A stretch of DNA of 5,037 bases. It comes from Thermotoga sp. GTDB taxonomy: Bacteria > Thermotogota > Thermotogae > B21-G9. Positions 1 through 5,037 of the stretch are shown in pieces (the first letter of the stretch is position 1; every line of letters starts with the position of its first letter). Position numbers and translations under genes: made by a program. Location of the stretch: the NCBI GenBank assembly GCA_003641545.1, contig QNAU01000107.1, forward strand, positions 1-5,037, in the 5' to 3' direction. A model generated the notes under the pieces. That model made no database searches and was not told the DNA's origin. It worked only from the letters and a program-made list of their open reading frames with translations.

Positions 1-3000
1 ATTGGAGTATGGAACTGATTTTGGGGATAGGGATACGGACGGCGATGGTATTCGGGATGGGGTTGAATTGGGTCTCAGCAAACAATTTATTGAATTCTAC
101 AACGGAGATGTGGAGAGTTCCGGCTCATATTTCGAAAGGATTGCCCATTCCGGTGACCATTCTCCCTTCAACTTCACCCCGATCAAGAATTTCGACGCGG
201 ATAACGGAGCTACCATAACGGATCCACTTGATCCGGATACGGATGATGACGGAATCCCCGATGGATGGATCGATGGTTGGTATTACGGTGAGGAAGTATT
301 CCCCAGACTGTATAGAACTTCCAATGATGATTATTGGAGCAGATATGACAACCTGGATTACTGGGAGTATAATGTCAAGAGCTGGGGTAGGAAGATGCAT
401 CCGGACAATATACGACAGGTTTACGAAGGAGAGGATATGAACCTGGATGGAAGAACCGATGATTGTAAGACCATTTGGTCCTTCGATCCTTACACTTTTG
501 AGATCTGTGGATCAGGAGAGACCAATTCCACCGAAAGAGATACGGATAATGATGGACTGGAAGATGGATATGAGGTCTGGTATTCTCACCTTTGGCCTTT
601 CTTTATTTTCAGAAACGGTACTGTTGAAGGGTTGGATCCCATCAGGGATGATTCGAACAAGGATATTGATGGTGTGGACATTCTTTGGGATATTGGTGTC
701 ATGGAAGGTGAATTGAATATTTCGACAACCGATTACACGAATCTTGCCGGTGATCCGCCATTCCAGGATAATCATAGGAGAGCCACAAATGATATGGATT
801 TTGCAATGATGATCAATGCTCCGGGACCCATGTCAATTCAGGGTTTTGCTCAGAGGCTGGAACTCAAAGCCGGAGATATTCAGGACGCTGATTTCATAGA
901 GGTAAAAGCCGAGTTCTACAGGGAAGTATTAGTGGAAATATGGGAGGGAAGAGATGAAAATGCTTCCGTTTCCGGCCCACATATGGTTTTCCCGGAGAGG
1001 TGTGTCTATTCCAAGAAATTACCTCCAACCTATTCCGACGATGGGTGGATAAAGATACCTCTCGATGGTGACTTCAATTATAATTACACAATAGCTTCAT
1101 CTCAGACAGCCCCTCCAACCTATTTCATCGTTATTAGAAATTCGCAAACAGGGTTTATGGGGGGTCCGGGTCTGATATGGTATTCGAAACCAGGGTCGAA
1201 GGATCCTTACGGACAGTTAGTGTATAGTGATATGTTCTTTGACGTTCCAATGACCCCGGAGGAATTTCAGGATTTCAAAAATTCAATGGTTGATGGGATT
1301 CCATCGAAGAGGTTCACCTACAAGATGTTCATGCCATCCTGGTGGTATACAAACTACGGTAGTTCGAATACAGATTTCGATTCTGTCATACATAATTATA
1401 CATTTGCCTATAGAGTGATTGATCTAGATAAGGAAGCGATTTCCCTTGATATTCCCAGACTTTCGGAGGATTGGGCCAGCCACAATTATTCTTTTTCGGG
1501 AACTCAGAATCGTATCGCGATTAGACTTACGAACTTCACTAATCGGGAACGGATAAATCTTACGGATTACTATTTCCATGTGCAGACCGGAGATCAAGGA
1601 TTCAATGGTGAATTTTATTTGATGATGGGAGCAAATCCGATTTCCCCGGAAGTGTATATCGGTGATTATGGAAACAATCCTGATATTATCAATCTGGGAC
1701 CTTATTACAGTGGATGGTTGCATTTCTCGCTTCATGATAAGGAATACCTTGATCCGGACAAATTATTCTATTGGCTTGTGTTTGAATCCGGCTCTGATCA
1801 ACCATTATATTTCACCAATACGAGTCAAACTCTATCGGGTATCAGTTACACCTATTGCGAATATCAGGGTTCATGGGAGAATGTTACAGGATTCAGTCCT
1901 GCATTCTTCGTGATCAGCGATAAATTCAATGAGAGCTTGTATGGCGACGGTCTTTCGAATCTTCATGAATTCATAATCGGAACCCATCCCAAGAAGAACA
2001 ACACGGATTATATGATAATTGGAGATGATGTGTATAACGACGGAATGACGGATGGCCAGGAAATCTTTGTAAATGGTTCAAGCAAGGATTATGATAAGGG
2101 AGGAGTGATATTCAGATCCAGCTTTAAAAATGGATCGAGCTCCTTTGAGAGTTATAAGGAGGGTTACGTTCATTATGACGGAGACGGAGCTGGGAAGAAT
2201 TCAAGTGTTATGAATTTCACAATATCCAGGGTTGTTGAGGACCCTCCGAAAGACCTTGCAGCGTGTTCAAAGGAAGATCTTTATCATCTGTTCAATCTGA
2301 AGGATGGTTCGGGTGTTTTCTTATCGAAGGATTTCCTGATGATGTATATCTGGAATAAAACGGAAGTCATCCCCGATTCCGTAACGGGTGAAGATGGCTC
2401 AACTTACTGTCCCGGAACAGTCGTGATCCTCGAAAGGGAAAGTGGAAATTGCTCAATGGAATATGAACCTCTGGACAGGTACAGGGAATTCTATTTCTCA
2501 AACCCGTTTGAGATCGATACGGACATGGATGGTATCGTTGACGGAGAAGAGATCAGGAATGTAGAAGACAGCGATGGTGATACGATGTCGAATCTACGTG
2601 ATACGGATTCGGACAATGATAAGGTTCTGGATAGACAGGAGATCAGATGGAATGAGGATCTTATCAGTGTTTTGGATACTGATGACCTGGAAAATATGAT
2701 AGATCCTGACTCGGACAATGATGGATTGGAGGATGGATACGAGACAAGCTGGAACTTTGACACCGATGGTGACGGATACGAGAATATGATAGATCCCGAT
2801 TCCGATGGTGACGGTCTTGCTGACGGTTTCGTTGATGGTTATATTTTTGATTGGAATTCAAACAATTTCACGACATACGATTCTTACAAGTCGACTTATG
2901 GTAATGATTATGCATATCCCAATGAAACTGACAATTTCTTCGATCCATGGGAAGGAGAAGACTGGAACATGAATCAGGCACACGATCAGTATGAACCCGA

Positions 3001-5037
3001 TATGACCAAGGTGGATACTGATGGGGATTCGCTTTGGGACGGATTCGATGTATATTCCGATGAAAACAGGACGAGCAGAACAAACAGAAAAGGCAATACT
3101 CCGTTACATTTCGGGGAGCTCTATTTTATCGATTATCATACATCGTTGAGTGATAAGGGCATGCCGTTCTCCGGAGGGGATCATAACAGACTGGCCCAGA
3201 TCATCACTGATGATACTACTGGCATCCAGATGACATTGCAATACCAGGGGGATTCCGATGGTGACGGACTGACGGATTACGAGGAGATTCTGCCATGGTA
3301 TCTGAAGATCGAGGATTTCATACCTGCATATCAATACAATGGGTCGATAAAGGTTCCGGAATCGTTGTATGCATTGAATCGACTTAATACAACCAAAATA
3401 TCGTCCGATCCCAATAATTACGATTCGGATGGAGATGGCCTATCCGACAATGACGAATATCTATTCACCAATCCGCTTGATAAAGATTCCGATAATGATG
3501 GACTATCCGATAAACAGGAGAACTGGCATAACTTCAAGTGCATTGATTTCGGTGAGACAAACCCGTGTGATCGGGACACGGATAATGATGGTCTGCCGGA
3601 CGGATGGGCTGACGGATGGGACTATAATGAAACGAATGCGGTGGAGAAAATAACCTCGGGGGAAATGTCCTACAATAAAACAGATGCGGACAACTGCTGG
3701 TCTCTTACCGCCACATCGGTTGCTTCGTGCGAGATAGGGGAATATAGGGTAATCGATGGAGAACTGGTAAAAATATCAGAACCCACGATCAGCGACACTG
3801 ATTATGATGGGATCGCGGATGGTATCGAGTTCTGTTATTTGTGGAATGTTGTTCATGATCCTTTCGCGGATTCAGACAATGACGGAAAAGGTGACCTTTT
3901 CGAGATAGATTCCGATAATGACGGATTGTATGATGGAGAGGAGAATCGAGATAAAGACATGTTCCTTGACGGGTGGTGGGCCAAGTACACACCAAAAGAA
4001 GGAACAAATTTCACATCGGAATCCCTTCCATATGGAGGAAAATGGGTCGATACGAACAATTACAATCTTGGTTACCTGATATATCATTTCAACGAATCCA
4101 AACCGACGGATCCGGATTGTGATGATGACGGATTGCTCGATTCTGTAGAACCGGAACCTTTCGCTGATACGGATGGTGACGGATACCTGAATGTCTGGGA
4201 CCAGGATAGCAATGATTGCATGGGGAACGGTCCTGGTGTTGGTCCGAAAGGATGGGGAAATGGGATATTCACCGATTGTGATGATAATACTACCACCAAC
4301 AATTCCATGGAATATGATCACTGCAATCCCGATTGGTGGAACAATGGAACTGACTGGAAAGAAACATACATTGTTTTCAGGACCAATGCCACCGACACCG
4401 ATAATGATCGGAAGATAGATTATGATGACCTGGAGAACAATGTCTGCAGCTGGGTCAGTGTTGATATTCAGGTGAATCTCTGGAAGAACCAGAATCCCGG
4501 ATCATCGATCTCCTCATCATATTATCTGAACCATTCCTGGAGTGATACGACATTCATTATCAATAATACAGTTGATAATAGAGGAAGTTCTGAGAGAGTG
4601 AAGATACACTATGACGAGCAACAGACAGGAGAATACCGTGATCTATCCACTCCCGAAGGTTATGCTGTTTATTATGATTCGGTAACCGAGACCATCTATA
4701 TTGAATTAGAAGGGGGAAGCTACGTGGAATGTGTCAGAGCAACCACGAAGTGGTCGTCCCCTCCAAGTTGTTCAAACTATTCCACCTCGGTGAACTCCGT
4801 CGCTCATTTCGCAAGGAATCTTTCCGAAACCATCGATGGAAGGCCCGCTTTGGACCTTGACCCCGATAGGGATGGGATTGTAACACCTATCGAGAATTAT
4901 TATGGCTTGAATCCGAGGGATGCGGATACCGATAATGATGGACTCAAGGATGGTGAGGAACCAGAATGGTGGAATAATTCGGATGGGGATGATCAACTAT
5001 ATTCGGGATATTCCGGTCCGACCTATGAATCCATCAA
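1..5037 (+). CDS. Giant secreted TSP3-like calcium-binding repeat protein, internal fragment (both ends missing)
   Basis: One frame is open from base 2 (base 1 ends the preceding codon) to base 5037, giving 1678 codons without a stop. Start, signal peptide, anchor and stop lie outside, so export is inferred. Seen: about 23 Asp-rich loops of the DxDxDGxxDGxE type, matching the calcium-binding TSP3/dockerin-like loop, in seven groups separated by beta-rich modules; about 37 N-x-S/T sequons; 45 Trp (2.7%); 19 Cys, several closely paired; strong excess of Asp/Glu over Lys/Arg; no hydrophobic stretch long enough for a membrane segment. Synonymous GAT/GAC and GGA/GGT/GGC alternation across the loops supports real coding. 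Known of the family: such loops bind calcium and form rigid extended rods. Inferred: a cell-surface or S-layer-associated stalk, adhesin or binding protein. No protease or glycosidase catalytic motif was recognised here, but an enzymatic domain could lie outside the window. Arg codons (42 AGR, 11 CGN) look archaeal. The frame is very sure, the class sure, the exact role unknown. Confidence 0.96.
26..577 (+). repeat. TSP3-like calcium loops, group 1, with GED/GET spacer
   Basis: This covers residues 9-192. Loops are at 9-22 (DRDTDGDGIRDGVE), 77-93 (DPDTDDDGIPDGWIDGW) and 180-191 (DTDNDGLEDGYE). Asp at loop positions 1, 3, 5 and 9 with Gly at 6 is the expected calcium-ligand pattern. The 86-residue spacer between the second and third loops is rich in Trp and Tyr. 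It contains EGEDMNLDG (142-150), a Cys pair (C155, C169) and GETN (172-175) just before the third loop. This GED...GET spacing resembles a linker often seen between TSP3 loops in large prokaryotic surface proteins. Calcium binding is inferred from sequence only. Confidence 0.88.
824..1330 (+). other. Putative beta-sandwich (jelly-roll-like) module 1
   Basis: Residues 275-443 approximately. The stretch alternates hydrophobic and polar residues as beta strands do. In order, it shows AQRLELKAG (284-292), VLVEIWEG (309-316), GWIKIPLDG (348-356), YFIVIRN (374-380), IWYSKPGSKDPYGQLVYS (392-409) and FTYKMFM (438-444). The order AQ-x-hydrophobic, VEIW, GW-beta strand, Y-beta strand, W...DPY..G..Y and a final beta strand recalls a common class of extracellular prokaryotic beta-sandwich modules that sit beside repeats or anchors. 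The family assignment is from memory of the pattern and was not verified. A ligand-binding role, for example to carbohydrate, is possible but unsupported by any specific residue. Confidence 0.5.
1385..1921 (+). other. Putative beta-sandwich module 2, possibly related to module 1
   Basis: Residues 462-640 approximately. It is beta-rich and has no Asp loops. It shares with module 1 a GW-beta strand (GWLHFSL, 571-577; compare GWIKIPL), then a strand ending in an aromatic-rich edge (LFYWLVFES, 588-596; compare TYFIVIRNS). It closes with YQGSWENVTGFSPAFFVI (621-638), a pattern like the W...AF end seen in extracellular jelly-roll modules. Seven sequons lie within it or at its end (N465, N495, N511, N519, N606, N627, N643 just after). 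The family was not identified, and the relation to module 1 is an inference. Confidence 0.42.
1919..2065 (+). repeat. Degenerate TSP3-like pair, group 2
   Basis: Residues 640-688. The layout is GDGLSNLHEF (648-657), GTHP (660-663), NNTD (666-669) and NDGMTDGQE (679-687). This is the familiar bacterial/archaeal unit GDGLxNxxEFxxGTxPxxxDTDxDGxxDGQE. Its first loop has lost the leading Asp ligands and its second has an inserted DYMIIGDDVY segment. It directly joins module 2 to the next beta-rich module. Confidence 0.78.
2066..2515 (+). other. Beta-rich linker module of unknown family
   Basis: Residues 689-838 approximately, between loop groups 2 and 3. It carries five sequons in its first half (N691, N710, N733, N738, N785) and a sixth at N816. 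C803 and C817 are 14 residues apart and could form a disulphide, while C755 is unpaired nearby. Strand-like segments include GGVIFRSSF, GVFLSKDFLMMYIW and TVVILERE. The order suggests a small Ig-like or beta-sandwich fold, but I do not recognise the family. Confidence 0.35.
2516..3049 (+). repeat. TSP3-like calcium loop array, group 3 (densest)
   Basis: Residues 839-1016 hold about seven loops: 839-850 (DTDMDGIVDGEE), 856-866 (DSDGDTMSNLR), 867-880 (DTDSDNDKVLDRQE), 901-914 (DPDSDNDGLEDGYE), 920-928 (DTDGDGYEN), 931-942 (DPDSDGDGLADG) and 1005-1016 (DTDGDSLWDGFD). In two of them the Gly at position 6 is replaced (T861, K874), so those loops may be weakened. ENMIDPDSD occurs twice exactly 30 residues apart. 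After the sixth loop comes an aromatic-rich spacer with EGEDWN (984-989), parallel to EGEDMN in group 1. Inferred role: a calcium-stiffened rod. Confidence 0.88.
3050..3250 (+). other. Non-repeat spacer between loop groups 3 and 4
   Basis: Residues 1017-1083. It starts basic and polar (NRTSRTNRKGN, 1022-1032), which is unusual in this acidic protein. It continues with LHFGELYFIDYH (1035-1046) and a mixed segment up to the next loop. It has one sequon (N1022) and no Cys. I do not recognise a domain. RTNRKG might be an exposed, protease-sensitive hinge, but that is speculation. Confidence 0.3.
3251..3613 (+). repeat. TSP3-like calcium loop array, group 4
   Basis: Residues 1084-1204 hold four well-conserved loops: 1084-1095 (DSDGDGLTDYEE), 1141-1152 (DSDGDGLSDNDE), 1160-1173 (DKDSDNDGLSDKQE) and 1190-1204 (DRDTDNDGLPDGWAD). 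FTNPLDKDSDNDG (1155-1167) is the canonical TSP3-like connector between consecutive loops. The last loop is preceded by FGETNPC (1183-1189), which matches GETN in group 1, and C1180/C1189 bracket that segment. The loop continues into DGWADGW, the partner of DGWIDGW at residues 87-93. Confidence 0.9.
3614..3793 (+). other. Cysteine-containing spacer between loop groups 4 and 5
   Basis: Residues 1205-1264. It follows DGWADGW and contains two sequons (N1209, N1225), C1232 and C1243 eleven residues apart, and strand-like EYRVIDGELVKIS (1247-1259). TDADNCWS (1227-1234) loosely resembles TDDCKTIWS (152-160) in the group 1 spacer, which also follows a DGWxDGW motif. No known domain was recognised. 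Confidence 0.35.
3794..3943 (+). repeat. TSP3-like calcium loop array, group 5
   Basis: Residues 1265-1314 hold three loops: 1265-1276 (DTDYDGIADGIE), 1290-1301 (DSDNDGKGDLFE) and 1303-1314 (DSDNDGLYDGEE). The last two are only 13 residues apart, the tightest packing in the window. HDPFADSDNDG is a variant of the usual DPxxxDxDxDG connector. The group runs into DKDMFLDGWWAKY, another loop-plus-tryptophan tail. Confidence 0.88.
4109..4420 (+). repeat. TSP3-like calcium loops, group 6, partly degenerate
   Basis: Residues 1370-1473. Loops are 1370-1380 (DPDCDDDGLLD), 1389-1400 (DTDGDGYLNVWD) and 1465-1473 (DTDNDRKID). The last has Arg in place of the loop Gly, so its calcium binding is doubtful. 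The first has Cys between ligand positions. Cysteines C1373, C1406, C1426 and C1441 cluster here. A Gly-rich stretch (MGNGPGVGPKGWGNG, 1407-1421) and a sequon-rich segment (N1429, N1433, N1448, N1462) separate the second and third loops. Confidence 0.8.
4454..4831 (+). other. Putative beta-sandwich module 3 (CARDB/Ig-like)
   Basis: Residues 1485-1610 approximately. Strand-like segments follow in order: VSVDIQVNLW, TFIINNTVDNRGSSERVKIHY, GYAVYYDS, TIYIELEGGSYVECVRATT, then a Ser-rich segment with C1590. The motif of a strand followed by VDNRGSS and another strand resembles CARDB or related adhesion modules, where VxNxG joins two strands. C1577 and C1590 may pair. Four sequons are present (N1510, N1521, N1592, N1606). 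The family assignment is tentative. Confidence 0.38.
4853..4960 (+). repeat. TSP3-like calcium loop pair, group 7
   Basis: Residues 1618-1653. A first loop (DLDPDRDGIVTPIENYYG, 1618-1635) is joined by LNPRD to a second (DTDNDGLKDGEE, 1642-1653). This is the textbook TSP3-like pair, with NP before the second loop. A Trp-rich tail (PEWWNNSDGDD, 1654-1664) follows, and the protein continues out of the window. Calcium binding is inferred from the Asp spacing. Confidence 0.87.

Noticed and set aside
9..716. Short + strand frames of 69-89 codons beginning with ATG near bases 9, 228 and 447
   Set aside because: They overlap the long open frame in a different + frame, are Met/Ile/Arg-rich and resemble no protein family.
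542..3591. Shared DNA word ACGGATAATGATGG as a possible regulatory or recombination repeat
   Set aside because: It codes for the same TDNDG peptide in frame in both places, so protein-level conservation explains it.
2491..4308. Minus-strand frames with Ser-rich repeats such as NPSLSES
   Set aside because: They are mirror images of the DxDSDNDG-coding repeats read in another frame, so the apparent repeat protein is an artefact.
3872..4321. 149-codon open frame on the minus strand, the longest closed frame in the window
   Set aside because: It lies wholly opposite the open + frame. Its Ile/Val/Arg-rich composition is what the reverse of GAT/GAC/GGA-rich loop codons gives, and it has no recognisable domain.
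26..4960. Cellulosomal dockerin domains
   Set aside because: Dockerins have two loops of about 12 residues in a domain of roughly 60-70 residues with an F-hand helix after each loop. Here the loops are many, irregularly spaced and lack those helices, so TSP3-like fits better.
1..5037. tRNA, rRNA, CRISPR array, insertion sequence or terminator
   Set aside because: No cloverleaf, conserved rRNA word, regularly spaced identical repeat, transposase motif or hairpin plus T-run was seen, and every base is accounted for by the coding frame.

Overview
The window lies entirely inside one very large protein-coding gene on the + strand. Reading from base 2, there is no stop codon to the end of the window: 1678 complete codons, with both ends of the gene outside. 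No intergenic DNA, RNA gene, mobile element, CRISPR array, promoter or terminator can be supported, because every base is explained by this one frame. The product looks like a giant, acidic, exported, calcium-binding protein of the thrombospondin type 3 (TSP3)-like repeat class. About two dozen Asp-rich loops of the form DxDxDGxxDGxE are strung between beta-rich globular modules.

Layout in residues of the partial protein (residue n begins at base 3n-1): 9-192, first group of calcium loops with a GED/GET spacer; about 193-274, acidic linker; about 275-443, a beta-sandwich module with a DPY signature; about 462-640, a second, apparently related beta module; 640-688, a degenerate TSP3 pair; about 689-838, a beta-rich module of unknown family; 839-1016, a dense loop array; 1017-1083, spacer; 1084-1204, loop array; 1205-1264, Cys-containing spacer; 1265-1314 and 1370-1473, further loops; about 1485-1610, a third beta-sandwich-like module; 1618-1653, a loop pair, after which the protein runs off the window.

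The organism is probably an archaeon (inference, moderate). Arg is encoded by AGA/AGG 42 times and by CGN only 11 times in my hand count, ATA (Ile) is common, and the protein carries about 37 N-glycosylation sequons (N-x-S/T). Giant TSP3-repeat surface proteins are common in uncultured Euryarchaeota and Thermoplasmatota, but they also occur in bacteria, so a bacterial host is not excluded.

No multi-gene system is visible. The interest lies in the architecture of this one protein: calcium loops joined to Trp-rich tails, repeated GED...GET modules, a 30-residue internal repeat, close cysteine pairs and embedded jelly-roll-like domains. It is most simply read as a rigid, calcium-stiffened stalk or adhesin on the cell surface.
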